Shown here: positions 32,219 to 40,966 of the stretch, piece after piece
How the letters are laid out: every line of letters starts with the position of its first letter
Numbering within the stretch: the stretch's first letter is position 1
DNA from: Vulcanisaeta thermophila
GTDB lineage: Archaea > Thermoproteota > Thermoprotei > Thermoproteales > Thermocladiaceae
Reading direction: 5' to 3'
NCBI RefSeq assembly: GCF_001748385.1
Contig: NZ_BCLI01000004.1
Span: forward strand, 496,001-560,000
DNA length: 64,000 nucleotides
The notes under the pieces: model-generated
What the model was told of the DNA's origin: nothing
Seen by the model: only the letters and a program-made list of their open reading frames with translations
Database searches by the model: none
Made by a program: the position numbers and the translations under genes

Positions 32219-34156
32219 TTACTTGGCAAATAATTGCAACGCCTGTGAGAGCCCATAAACATTTATCTGGCCCAGACCATCCACGGGGTTCCACTGCCCC
32301 TGAATAACCCAGTACAGGCCATTCTGACCGCCTAGGGTTTCGAACATGGCGCCTGGTATCCCGGTGAAGAATTCATAGGTTGGGTACGAGGCCTCGTAGG
32401 GTACGTAGAATACCGCCGGATAGTAGTAATAGAGTAGGTATAGGTTTGGTGCTAGGTCGCCTATGCCATAGTTAATGCCCGTTGCGTATAGGTAGCTCTG
32501 GGTCGTGGTTGTCATGCCCGCTGAGAGTGGTGTTGCTAGGCTTGTTCCTCCAATGATAAACGGTGATATGACGCCGTTTAGGACAATTAGCACGCCCGTG
32601 AATGGGTTGGCGTCAGCCGCTATGTCTGGGACACCCCTGTGACTAACGGTGTAGAAGTAACCCAGTTCTGGGTATACCTGTGCCAGCAGTGGTTCGTAGA
32701 CCACGGTCCTCTCATACACTATGTGGATCAGGGCTTGCCCCACGGTCTCGGGGAATGTGAAGGAGTAACCACCACCACTACCCCACATGTACCTTGCATT
32801 CCAGTTCCATGCATACTCAACGCGTTCGGTCATGACGGGGCTTATGACAGCCTTCAGGGTAGTGCCACCAACGCCCGTTACCCATGGATCACTGGCTGGG
32901 TATAAAACACTTGGTTCCACGGGGCTTACGTAAATATCAAAGGCGCCACTATCACCGCTGGCCGCAAAGACCCCAATACCCTCGGCGGCGGCCTGCATGA
33001 ATATCTCATCATAACCAAAGAGCAGGTTATAACTCACTGGTGGTATGTAGAACATATCCTCGAAGGCGCCCCAGCTTAGGCTTATGAAGTCGGCCAGTGT
33101 GTTATTAACCACGTACTCAACATCAACGAAGAGATCATCACCAGAGTCCGGCGCTATAACGAGAAGTATGTTGGCGCCGGGGGCCATGGTGTGTGCATAC
33201 TCAATGTCCAACGCAGTCTCAAAGGCCCAACCACCAGCCTCGCTAGCCGTGTAGCTGGTGATCACGGGCACACCCGTTGGGTATATAACGGTGCATGTTG
33301 GCGGGTTAGGCAAACCAAAGATCTCGTCAAAGGTGTAGAGGTCACTACAGGCCACCGACTGGTAAGTGCTTGGTGGTATGCCGTAAAAGTATGCTGTGAG
33401 TGCGCCCTGGAAATCACCGAAGGCATCCACAATGGCTATTGTTAAGCCTGAGCCGTTGAACCCCCTCATTAATAGTGGGTACTCATCATAAATAAACTCT
33501 AAGCCCTCAGGCAACCAAATCTCGAGTTGGTGTATCCTGACCTGCATGGGTATGCCATTTATGTACGTAACATTCTCACCCAACGCCTCCTCTATCTCCG
33601 CACTACTGGCATTGGCCGGTGTTAACTGGATCTGGGGTGTATAGTTGGGTACGGACTTCGACGCGGCAAAGTAGCCCAGTGGTATGCATTCCCCGGCTAG
33701 TATCCACCGTTGTATTGATGGTGGTGCCGATTGTAGTGCGGTTAGGAATTTATCCACGGCGGAGGCGTTGCCCGAGGCCTCAATGAGCATGGGGAATGTG
33801 TACATAATGCTCAAACCATACTTCGAAGCCAGATTCTCAATGTAACTGAAGACATGACTTGGTGGGCTGTACCACTGGGCGAATTCCTGGGGCGTTATGA
33901 AGCGGTGGTAATAGGGGCTGGATGGGTTGTAATACATTTGATTCAGTAAGTAGTTAAGACCATTGGGCGTGGTCACATTACTAAGCCTCAACCAAACAAT
34001 CACATGGGACTCATTAGAACCACCAACCCCAGGAACAACCTCAGTACACGTGAAGTACTGGGGTGACCCTGATGATACACCTTGGGCGTGCACGGCCACT
34101 GCCATTGATATTATGATTAGCAACGTCACCGTAATTATTACTTTCAGGTTCATCAT
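32219..34156 (-). CDS. Secreted S53 family serine-carboxyl protease (sedolisin/kumamolisin-like)
   Basis: The 645-residue protein begins with a signal peptide (hydrophobic residues 4-22, cleavage near AVHAQG). A pro-kumamolisin activation domain follows (YYHRFITPQEF). The S53 catalytic set appears: Glu313 and Asp317 in AFETALDIEY, Asp402 in ASGDSGAF (oxyanion hole) and Ser539 in GGTSLATP. VPDIAADANP precedes the serine as usual. These enzymes digest proteins outside the cell at low pH. Two consecutive ATGs (34156, 34153) exist; the TTTTTTAAG element favours either. Confidence 0.9.
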   Translation of the reverse strand: MMNLKVIITVTLLIIISMAVAVHAQGVSSGSPQYFTCTEVVPGVGGSNESHVIVWLRLSNVTTPNGLNYLLNQMYYNPSSPYYHRFITPQEFAQWYSPPSHVFSYIENLASKYGLSIMYTFPMLIEASGNASAVDKFLTALQSAPPSIQRWILAGECIPLGYFAASKSVPNYTPQIQLTPANASSAEIEEALGENVTYINGIPMQVRIHQLEIWLPEGLEFIYDEYPLLMRGFNGSGLTIAIVDAFGDFQGALTAYFYGIPPSTYQSVACSDLYTFDEIFGLPNPPTCTVIYPTGVPVITSYTASEAGGWAFETALDIEYAHTMAPGANILLVIAPDSGDDLFVDVEYVVNNTLADFISLSWGAFEDMFYIPPVSYNLLFGYDEIFMQAAAEGIGVFAASGDSGAFDIYVSPVEPSVLYPASDPWVTGVGGTTLKAVISPVMTERVEYAWNWNARYMWGSGGGYSFTFPETVGQALIHIVYERTVVYEPLLAQVYPELGYFYTVSHRGVPDIAADANPFTGVLIVLNGVISPFIIGGTSLATPLSAGMTTTTQSYLYATGINYGIGDLAPNLYLLYYYYPAVFYVPYEASYPTYEFFTGIPGAMFETLGGQNGLYWVIQGQWNPVDGLGQINVYGLSQALQLFAK

Positions 34157-34216
34157 GCTTTATAAATACTGGGTTTTTTAAGTATTTTTCTTTTGTTAAT
34201 ATATACCTGCACTTAT

Positions 34217-34275
34217 TATTTATATACTTTAATTTCTTAGTCAATGTGATTTGGTGGGTATGGATAATTGAATGA
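34217..34275 (+). promoter_or_regulatory. TATA element and Trp-rich 9-codon leader ORF before an MFS gene
   Basis: ATTTATATAC at 34218-34227 would start transcription near 34248. A GTG at 34246 opens a nine-codon frame, MIWWVWIIE, with three Trp codons, whose TGA (34273-34275) overlaps the ATG (34272) of the transporter. It could be a coupled leader peptide or a chance frame. Confidence 0.3.
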
Positions 34276-35486
34276 GAATAAACATTATATACAAGCCCCA
34301 TTTAAGGCACCCGATGTACCTTAGGTACATAAAGCGTAGTGGTGTTTTGCTTGCAATTGCTAACTCCTTAGGTGGTATTATTTGGGGTGCTAATTCGGTG
34401 GTTTTATCCATATACATGTTAAGTATAGGCCTAAACCCACTCCTCATTGGCTTAGTTCTTGGCGCATTCTCCCTACTTAATGCCCTAGGCTCCCTAGTGG
34501 TTGGTTACTTGGCTGATTTCATGGATAGGGTTACGCTCTACCTGGTTTTCTCCATTATTTCCGGATCCCTTGTGCTTCTCCTAACATCCAAGTTGGTTTG
34601 GGTTGTGGCCATTGCCTACCCACTGTCCGCATTCTTTAACAGGTATGTTATATCCTCAGCCATCATGGGTGAGTTTGCTAAGAGGGAGCGGTTGTCTGAT
34701 GAATTATTCAGTCTATCCTCATCATTAAACACGATTTTCAGCGTCGCTGGTTCATTAATGGCTTCATTACCCACATACCTCGGCCCCCTGGGTTATGACT
34801 TAATCTTTATTGTGGAGTCCCTGGCCATTTTTGCATCGATACCGCTCATGTTACTGGCTACCCGTAACCTTAGCCCCGATATTGTTAATGTGAGGATTGA
34901 GAAATTCAGCATTAAGGATATTGTTAGGTTGCGTTCACTGGGTTTAATACTGAGGTTAATGCCCGAGGCATTGATTGGCCTGGGTGCGGGGGTTATTATT
35001 CCGTTATTCTCACTTTGGTTTTACCTCAAGTTCCACATTAGCATTGGCAGCATATCCATAATGTTCGCAATCTCCAACGCCACATTATCCCTTGGGATAC
35101 TCATGGCGCCATTAATTAGTAGGCGCTTAGGGAGTAGGGTTTTATCAGTGGTCCTCCTTGAGGGTGTGGCCACGGCAATACTGGCCCTAATGCCCCTGGT
35201 CTACTGGATACCGCTTTTGATGGTTATGTTTGTTCTTAGGAATACGCTGATGAATATGGCGTCGCCATTACTCACATCATTAATTAATGAATTAACGCCA
35301 AGGGAGGAGAGGGGGCGTGTTTTTGGTGTTTGGAATACCCTGTCATCGATACCCAGGGCGGTTGGTCCATCAATAGGTGGTTACCTGATGAACGCGGGTT
35401 ATTTGGACTTGCCGCTCTACATCACGTCCCTACTCTATGCTGTTGCGGTGTCATTATTCTACGTGCTTTTGAGGGATTATGAGTGA
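34272..35486 (+). CDS. MFS transporter
   Basis: The 404-residue protein has about 12 hydrophobic segments, with VVGYLADFMDRV between TM2 and TM3 (the MFS D-R loop) and a second-half RRLGSR loop plus TPREERGRVFGVWNTL after TM10. The overall pattern resembles multidrug-type MFS carriers. Substrate unknown. An alternative start at MYLRYIK (34314) would remove a basic N-terminal tail. Unlike most genes here, its TATA element is about 50 nt away rather than 26. Confidence 0.82.
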   Translation: MRINIIYKPHLRHPMYLRYIKRSGVLLAIANSLGGIIWGANSVVLSIYMLSIGLNPLLIGLVLGAFSLLNALGSLVVGYLADFMDRVTLYLVFSIISGSLVLLLTSKLVWVVAIAYPLSAFFNRYVISSAIMGEFAKRERLSDELFSLSSSLNTIFSVAGSLMASLPTYLGPLGYDLIFIVESLAIFASIPLMLLATRNLSPDIVNVRIEKFSIKDIVRLRSLGLILRLMPEALIGLGAGVIIPLFSLWFYLKFHISIGSISIMFAISNATLSLGILMAPLISRRLGSRVLSVVLLEGVATAILALMPLVYWIPLLMVMFVLRNTLMNMASPLLTSLINELTPREERGRVFGVWNTLSSIPRAVGPSIGGYLMNAGYLDLPLYITSLLYAVAVSLFYVLLRDYE

Positions 35487-35551
35487 TATCTTATTCGATA
35501 TCGTTCACCAGCCTCACTCATTGGTGAAGTCTTTATTAATAGGCTCCTGAT

Positions 35552-35585
35552 GTGACTCTCCCGTGAATTTTCAGGAGAGAGTCAC
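35552..35585. promoter_or_regulatory. 9-bp inverted repeat over the Nramp-like start codon
   Basis: GTGACTCTC (35552-35560) and GAGAGTCAC (35577-35585), perfect with a 16-nt spacer, flank the GTG start (35563) and predicted transcription start of the Nramp-like gene. The TATA CTTTATTAA is at 35531-35539. Binding here would block transcription; the DtxR-like regulator two genes on is the obvious candidate. Confidence 0.45.
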
Positions 35586-36819
35586 GAAGGGCATTAAGGG
35601 CCTTAGAAGGAGCCTTTGGGCGTTGGTAGGCCCTGGTTGGCTTGTGATGCTGGCTGACGTGGATGCACCTAGCATATTAACTGCAATGCAGAGTGGTTAT
35701 TATCTTGGTTATGCCATGATACCGTGGCTCCTGATACTCACCATACCCCTATACTTCATTCAGGAGTTAACCATTAGGGCCGCCCTGGGGAGTGGTAAGG
35801 GTATGGGGGAGTTGCTTAAGGAGAGTTATGGGGCACCCATTGCATTTTTATCATTAATAGCCATGTTACTCATTGATGGCGCCGCCTACATTGGTGAGTA
35901 CGCATCGATAGCCGCCATAGGTATTATTTTTGGGATCCCCGTGGTTGTGTCAATAGCCCTAACCCTAGTATTCCACACGGGCATCATTGCGGTGGGTGGT
36001 TCCTATAAGAGGGTGGAGAATACCCTCATTGCCGTGTCGGCATTCATACTAATCTACCTCGTGGCCTTTGCCGTAATCCCCATAGGCATCCACGGGCTTA
36101 CCCAATCCTTCATTAACATCCTTATACCCAGCACTTACTACGATAGTGAGTACGTGGCGTTGCTCACGGCAAATGTGGGCGCGGTTATAATGCCCTGGAT
36201 GCTTTATTACCAGCAATCGGCCATTGTGGATAAGGGATTGCGTAGGGAGCACTATACCCATGAGAGGTTTGAAACGGCCATGGGCGCGGTGATGAGTGAG
36301 GCCTTGATGGTGTCTGCCCTAATTGTGGGTTATTGGTTGAGGGTTAAGGGTGGTTATGTTGATGGTTTTCAGGAGGCCCTGTTATCCATATATAAGTTAA
36401 TAAGCCCGTACTGGTTCATAGCCGCCTCCATAGGCATGGCCGCCGCGGCCCTACTTGCTATTTTTGTAATAAGTATGGGCTTTGCCTATGGATTAAGTGA
36501 GCACTTTGGTTGGGCCCGCGGGTTTAGTAGGAGTCCCCGCGAGGCCTGGAGGTTCTATTTGTTCTACGCCGTGGAGATAGTGCCAGCAGCGTTAATTGTA
36601 TTGTTCATGAGGAACTTAACTAACCTAATACTAGATATTATGATCTTCAACTCCCTGGCCCTTTCAATCCCACTGATACTACTGATAAGGGTAACGTCTA
36701 GGAAGGACCTGGTGGGTGAGTACGCCATTGGTAGGGCTAGGGCGATTGCACTGTACGTAGTGGCGGCGTTAATAGTGGGCATTGGACTATACACAGCACT
36801 CACCTCTCTCATTGCTTGA
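35563..36819 (+). CDS. Divergent Nramp-family divalent metal transporter
   Basis: The 418-residue protein with about 11 hydrophobic segments has the Nramp plan, GPGWLVMLADVDAPS in TM1 and GAVIMPWMLYYQQSA in TM6. The usual DPGN metal motif is DAPS and the usual MPH is MPW: the metal-binding Asp and Met are kept, but the Asn and His positions differ. Metal choice may therefore differ from Mn/Fe. The GTG start lies 26 nt from the TATA. The DtxR-like gene downstream suggests metal-dependent control. Confidence 0.8.
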   Translation: MNFQERVTKGIKGLRRSLWALVGPGWLVMLADVDAPSILTAMQSGYYLGYAMIPWLLILTIPLYFIQELTIRAALGSGKGMGELLKESYGAPIAFLSLIAMLLIDGAAYIGEYASIAAIGIIFGIPVVVSIALTLVFHTGIIAVGGSYKRVENTLIAVSAFILIYLVAFAVIPIGIHGLTQSFINILIPSTYYDSEYVALLTANVGAVIMPWMLYYQQSAIVDKGLRREHYTHERFETAMGAVMSEALMVSALIVGYWLRVKGGYVDGFQEALLSIYKLISPYWFIAASIGMAAAALLAIFVISMGFAYGLSEHFGWARGFSRSPREAWRFYLFYAVEIVPAALIVLFMRNLTNLILDIMIFNSLALSIPLILLIRVTSRKDLVGEYAIGRARAIALYVVAALIVGIGLYTALTSLIA

Positions 36820-36899
36820 AGGGGCGTGTTTAGTTTCGCCTCATGAACGAGGTTGGATAATAAGCTTTTTATAGGGTTTTTTATGGATGGTATTGGTTA

Positions 36900-37304
36900 A
36901 TGCACATGAATATATCCAATAGGGAATTACGGTACCTGGTGGTCATTAAGGAGTTTAATGATAAGGGTTCTGGCGCAACAATATTTGGTATAGCAAAATC
37001 ACTGGGTGTTTCCACGTCCAGCGCCTATGAGGAGATTAACCACCTAATGAGGAAGGGGCTTGTGGTTAAGCGTGATTATGGCATTTACATAACAGAGAAG
37101 GGCATTAAGGAGATTAATGAGTTGATCAAGGCGCACAGGGTTGTGGAGACCCTATTGGTGAGGGCTGGCATAGACCCAGACAAGGCGTGTGAGCTGGCCA
37201 GGATGTTTGATGAATCACTGCCTAAGGAGGTCGTGGAGAAGCTTTATGAATACCTAGGGAAACCCGAGAAGTGCCCGCACGGTCATGAGATACCGGTAAG
37301 TTAA
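36900..37304 (+). CDS. DtxR/MntR-like metal-dependent regulator
   Basis: The 134-residue protein has an N-terminal winged helix (IFGIAKSLGVSTSSAYEEINHLMRKGLV) and a C-terminal helical dimerisation part with KAHRVVETLL, then LYEYLGKPEKCPHGHEIP. This is the His/Glu/Cys-bearing signature of DtxR-family repressors. There is no SH3-like third domain, as in MntR. Its position 80 nt after a metal-carrier gene supports control of metal uptake. The ATG at 36900 or at 36906 could be the start. Confidence 0.83.
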   Translation: MHMNISNRELRYLVVIKEFNDKGSGATIFGIAKSLGVSTSSAYEEINHLMRKGLVVKRDYGIYITEKGIKEINELIKAHRVVETLLVRAGIDPDKACELARMFDESLPKEVVEKLYEYLGKPEKCPHGHEIPVS

Positions 37305-37369
37305 GGGTCACGGTTTACCTGCGGTATATAGTGGTAATGCTTTAATAAGTAGGCTAATTAGAGCCTTCA

Positions 37370-38269
37370 ATGAAGTATGCATGGGTGAATGGTAAGATCA
37401 TACCTTACCAAGAGGCTGTGGTACCAATACTAACGCATGCCCTTCACTACGGCACATCTGTGTTCGAGGGCATACGTGCCTATTGGAATGGTAAGGAGTT
37501 GAACATATTCAGGGCCAGGGAACACTATGAAAGGTTTCATAGGTCAGCCAGGATAATAGGGTTGAAGATTAAGTACAGCGTTGATGAGTTAATAAACGCC
37601 ACTGTGGAGTTACTGAAGGCCAATGAGTTTAGGGAGGATGTTTACATAAGGCCCATCCACTTCGTATCCGCGCAAACCATCACGTTAGACATTAGAGATT
37701 TAGAGACTACCACGGCCATTCTAGCAATACCCTTCGGTAAGTACCTACAACCCAGTGGTGTTAGGGCTAAGGTGGTTAGTTGGCGTAGGGTCCACAGCAC
37801 AATGATGCCCGTCAAGGCCAAGGTGGGTGGTATATACGTTAATTCAGTGATCGCCCTGTTGGATGCCAAGGTTTCGGGCTTTGACGAGGCCATCCTCCTG
37901 GACCATGAAGGCTTCGTGGCAGAGGGCAGTGGTGAGAATATATTCATTGTTAAGAATGGTGAGTTGCACACGCCGCCCATTTACTCATCGATCCTCGAGG
38001 GGATTACCAGGGACACCGTTATTAAGTTGGCTGCGGATCTTGGGATCAAGGTCATAGAGAGAAGGATCGCTAGGGAGGAGCTTTACACGGCCGATGAGGT
38101 GTTCTTTGTGGGGACTGCTGCGGAGATAACCCCAGTGATTAATGTGGATGGGAGGGACATTGGTGATGGGAGGCCTGGCCCCGTGACCACTAGGTTGCGT
38201 GATTACTTCATGAGGGTTGTTCGTGGTGAGGTTGATAAGTATAGGCATTGGCTCACGCCCGTTTATTAG
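37370..38269 (+). CDS. ilvE: Branched-chain amino acid aminotransferase
   Basis: The 299-residue class IV PLP enzyme includes HYGTSVFEGIRAY, RPIHFVSA, KAKVGGIYVNSVIALLDAK with the PLP lysine, DEAILLDHEGFVAEGSGENIFIV, ITRDTVIKLAADLG and FFVGTAAEITPV. It makes the last step of valine, leucine and isoleucine synthesis. TTTAATAA lies 26 nt before the ATG. With leuD it hints that branched-chain synthesis is complete in this organism. Confidence 0.93.
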   Translation: MKYAWVNGKIIPYQEAVVPILTHALHYGTSVFEGIRAYWNGKELNIFRAREHYERFHRSARIIGLKIKYSVDELINATVELLKANEFREDVYIRPIHFVSAQTITLDIRDLETTTAILAIPFGKYLQPSGVRAKVVSWRRVHSTMMPVKAKVGGIYVNSVIALLDAKVSGFDEAILLDHEGFVAEGSGENIFIVKNGELHTPPIYSSILEGITRDTVIKLAADLGIKVIERRIAREELYTADEVFFVGTAAEITPVINVDGRDIGDGRPGPVTTRLRDYFMRVVRGEVDKYRHWLTPVY

Positions 38270-38322
38270 TCATTCATTGGACTTTCAAAGGATTAAAAGG
38301 GGGAGATATTAATGTGAGTTTT

Positions 38323-38634
38323 ATGGAGCCCCAGGACCTAATGAGTAGGTTGTTGAGTAACGAAGAATTCCTCATGGTCATGAGGCACCTAAAGAGGGCG
38401 AATATTGATTATGGTAAGTCCATATCCAGGGTCACGGGCTTACCCCTGGAGAGGGTTTTGAGGATACTGGATGAGTTGGAGAGCATGGGCCTTGTGGAGA
38501 GGGTTCAGGGGAAGGTCCTCAAGAGGTCCAAGGCCAGGTTTAAGCTTAGTAATGAGGTTAGGAAGCACCATGTTTATTATAGGCTTAGTAGGAAGGGCGA
38601 GCTCCTCCTGAGGTCTATAAATAGGTCTACATAA
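38323..38634 (+). CDS. Winged-helix protein, DUF2250-like
   Basis: The 103-residue protein has an HTH pattern: MVMRHLKRANIDYGKSISRVTGLPLERVLRILDELESMGLVERVQGK, then a VYYRLSRKGELLLRSI tail. This is a MarR/ArsR-like winged helix and probably a transcription regulator. The frame is open further upstream into ilvE (to 38248), but the GATTAAAA element at 38290-38297 is centred 27-30 nt before ATG 38323, so I use that start. The target is unknown; the downstream MFS gene has its own promoter. Confidence 0.72.
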   Translation: MEPQDLMSRLLSNEEFLMVMRHLKRANIDYGKSISRVTGLPLERVLRILDELESMGLVERVQGKVLKRSKARFKLSNEVRKHHVYYRLSRKGELLLRSINRST

Positions 38635-38709
38635 GTAACCGGGATTATTATATACTCAATTGATTGGTTCGGAGAAGGATTTATAAGCATACCCCTGCCT
38701 CGGAACATC

Positions 38710-39897
38710 GTGAACTCGGGTAGGTACGTCCTAATACAGCAAGCCATTACACTGTTCTTACTGACCTTGGCGGTTAGGGCCACGAATAATATGATCAACA
38801 CCACAGTACCACTACTTGCTAAGTACGTACTCTCGTTTAATAACACCCTGGTTGGTGCCCTTGTTGCTGTGATTTTCATAGCGAACTTCATATCAGTCAC
38901 CTACCTGAACGCCAGGTTGGAGGCCAGGATTAGGAGGAGGATTTTCATAGTGGCTAATGGCATAGTGCCTCTATTACTCCTCCTATATTTCCTTGGTAAT
39001 CCCGTGATTACCTGGGTCGCTGCCGTGATTACCGGCGTTGCTTATGGGTTCATAATGCCCAATATACTCACGGCTGCGGGTATTGCCGGGGATCAGTTAA
39101 CAGCGGAGAGGTTCCTGGCCCTTTACGCGCTGGCTTTGAGCACAAGCCTAATCATAGGGCCCTCCATAGAGAGTTATTTGCTCTCGTTCGTAAGTTATAG
39201 ACTCGTGTTCCTGTTCTTCATACCCATGGCTTTGGTATCCTTCGCATTATCCTGGAGGGTACCATTCCCAAGCAATGAGGCTAGGTCCAGGGATTCCGTG
39301 GTTAGTGATGGTATATTTAGGAATAGGGGTTTCCTCTCGGCTGTGTTGGCTATTACGGGTTATAATGTACCCTTTATTGCCTTCACGGCCTTCATAGCCA
39401 TATACGCCATGGACGTGTTCCACGTTAATAAGGCCCTAGCTTACTCGGTCTTCATACCCTTCTTCACCACGTCATTCATCACCAGGCTTTTCATGACCAT
39501 CAGGCCCCTTAAGTACTTATTCATGCCCATGCTCGCCTCGTTGGTGATGACTGCCGTGGGCCTGCTCCTAATGTTCATGGCGCCCAGCTACCTCGTTTTC
39601 CTCCTGGCCATGGCGCTCCTGGGCATTCCCCACGGTAGTGTGTTTACCATGTCCACCATAATCATTAGTAGGAATGTGGAGCTGGGCCTACGTAACAGGG
39701 CCAATTCCTACTTCTCAGCCTACATGTCCATACTATCCATTGTGGTTCCACCACTCTTTGGTTTCATGAGTGATGTTGTTGGTATTAGGTTGGCCATGTT
39801 CTTATTAATAATACCCGTCATCGTCATGACGGCACTCTTTACCCATGTCTACAGGGGTGTTGAGGGCCCAATCCTCAATTTTAAGTTTATGAGGTAA
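38710..39897 (+). CDS. MFS transporter
   Basis: The 395-residue protein has about 12 hydrophobic segments. A short RLEARIRRR loop follows TM2 and a long loop (SNEARSRDSV) joins the halves, with AMALLGIPHGSVFTMSTIII in TM10. The start GTG 38710 lies 26 nt from ATTTATAAG. It is in the drug/sugar-carrier MFS style but the substrate is not recognisable. It is a distinct branch from the carrier at 34272. Confidence 0.8.
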   Translation: MNSGRYVLIQQAITLFLLTLAVRATNNMINTTVPLLAKYVLSFNNTLVGALVAVIFIANFISVTYLNARLEARIRRRIFIVANGIVPLLLLLYFLGNPVITWVAAVITGVAYGFIMPNILTAAGIAGDQLTAERFLALYALALSTSLIIGPSIESYLLSFVSYRLVFLFFIPMALVSFALSWRVPFPSNEARSRDSVVSDGIFRNRGFLSAVLAITGYNVPFIAFTAFIAIYAMDVFHVNKALAYSVFIPFFTTSFITRLFMTIRPLKYLFMPMLASLVMTAVGLLLMFMAPSYLVFLLAMALLGIPHGSVFTMSTIIISRNVELGLRNRANSYFSAYMSILSIVVPPLFGFMSDVVGIRLAMFLLIIPVIVMTALFTHVYRGVEGPILNFKFMR

Positions 39898-39900
39898 TAA

Positions 39901-40914
39901 TTAGGTTATTACCTTCCTCTCATCAAGCAACCTCTTTAATTTATCAATTGGTTCGGTACCCACTGGCTCCGTACCTGTCATCTCGGCTAGGGCTAGTGTG
40001 ACGAGGCCCAGGAATGCCACCCCAAACATCTCACTTTCCAGGGGTGTGCCTCCACTTAGCTTCACGGTTATTGCTTCCTTACCGTATGATTTAACCACCT
40101 CCATTAGGGTCTCCAGGTACCTGGCCTCGTAGTCCCCCTCGCCGTATATGAATACGTGGCTTAAACCCTGCTGCTTGCCCATCACGGCGGCTATGTCGTT
40201 GTGGGCCCCCTCGGGTATTACCGAGACTATTGCGTAGTACTTGGTGTTTTCGTTTAGGTCGTTTTTGAACCTAATCCCCACACCCCTCCTGGATTCCGTG
40301 ACCCAGATCACGGGTACGGTGTTGACGATTCTTCTCGCGATTCCCTGGGCCTCCTCAAGACTCTTTACCGCCTTCTCCATACCCACTATACCGCTCTCCA
40401 ACTCACTTGCCACGTTCATTACCCCAAACCTCTCGAGTATCACCAGGGCTGGGTATAGTAGGGCGGGTAATCCGTACCTTGGGGCTGATGCCTTGGGTAT
40501 TATAATCACGGGGGCGCCCAGCTCGTTGAGGAACTGCGCAAGTTTACCGCCCGTGGTTATGCCTATTGTGGGGAATCCCCTGTTTAGGGCCTCCCTGGCG
40601 CTGGCTATGGTTTCCGCGGTATTACCTGAGTAACTAATGGCTATTACCAGGGGTTTCGAGAGTGCCCTGGGTAGCCTCATCCCCTTGCTTACGATTATGG
40701 GTTTCCCACAACCCCAGAACCAGCAGAGGTCCCCTATTATGTCCCCTACCACGCCCGAGCCCCCCATGCCTGTTATCACCACGGAATCTACATCCTCCCC
40801 GTAGTCAATAGTTCTTCCCTGTATGGTTACCCTCCTGCTCCTCAGGTCCACGGGTATGTTTAGGATGGATTCCCTGGCCAGTGAGGGCCACCTTGGGTAG
40901 TCGAGGAGGTTCAC
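39901..40914 (-). CDS. pgi: Bifunctional phosphoglucose/phosphomannose isomerase
   Basis: The 337-residue SIS-domain protein shows TGMGGSGVVGDII, ISYSGNTAETIA, PKASAPRYGLPALLYP and EGAHNDI, the signature of the crenarchaeal PGI/PMI family (relatives are about 300 residues). It interconverts glucose-6-P, mannose-6-P and fructose-6-P. The frame stays open upstream to 41343, but that part is antisense to the helicase. GTG 40914 lies 25 nt from the TATA at 40935-40943. Confidence 0.9.
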   Translation of the reverse strand: MNLLDYPRWPSLARESILNIPVDLRSRRVTIQGRTIDYGEDVDSVVITGMGGSGVVGDIIGDLCWFWGCGKPIIVSKGMRLPRALSKPLVIAISYSGNTAETIASAREALNRGFPTIGITTGGKLAQFLNELGAPVIIIPKASAPRYGLPALLYPALVILERFGVMNVASELESGIVGMEKAVKSLEEAQGIARRIVNTVPVIWVTESRRGVGIRFKNDLNENTKYYAIVSVIPEGAHNDIAAVMGKQQGLSHVFIYGEGDYEARYLETLMEVVKSYGKEAITVKLSGGTPLESEMFGVAFLGLVTLALAEMTGTEPVGTEPIDKLKRLLDERKVIT

Positions 40915-40934
40915 CTGTGTTATTAAATAGGAAG

Positions 40935-40943
40935 CCTTATATT
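40935..40943. promoter_or_regulatory. Shared bidirectional TATA element
   Basis: CCTTATATT is centred 25 nt from the minus-strand GTG at 40914 and 28 nt from the plus-strand GTG at 40967, so one near-symmetric element could serve both divergent genes. Confidence 0.45.
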
Positions 40944-40966
40944 GTTTATTCAATTGGTTGGTGTTG

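Noticed and set aside
38248-38322. Extension of the winged-helix gene into ilvE
   Set aside because: TATA spacing fits ATG 38323; the extension has no domain and overlaps ilvE coding.
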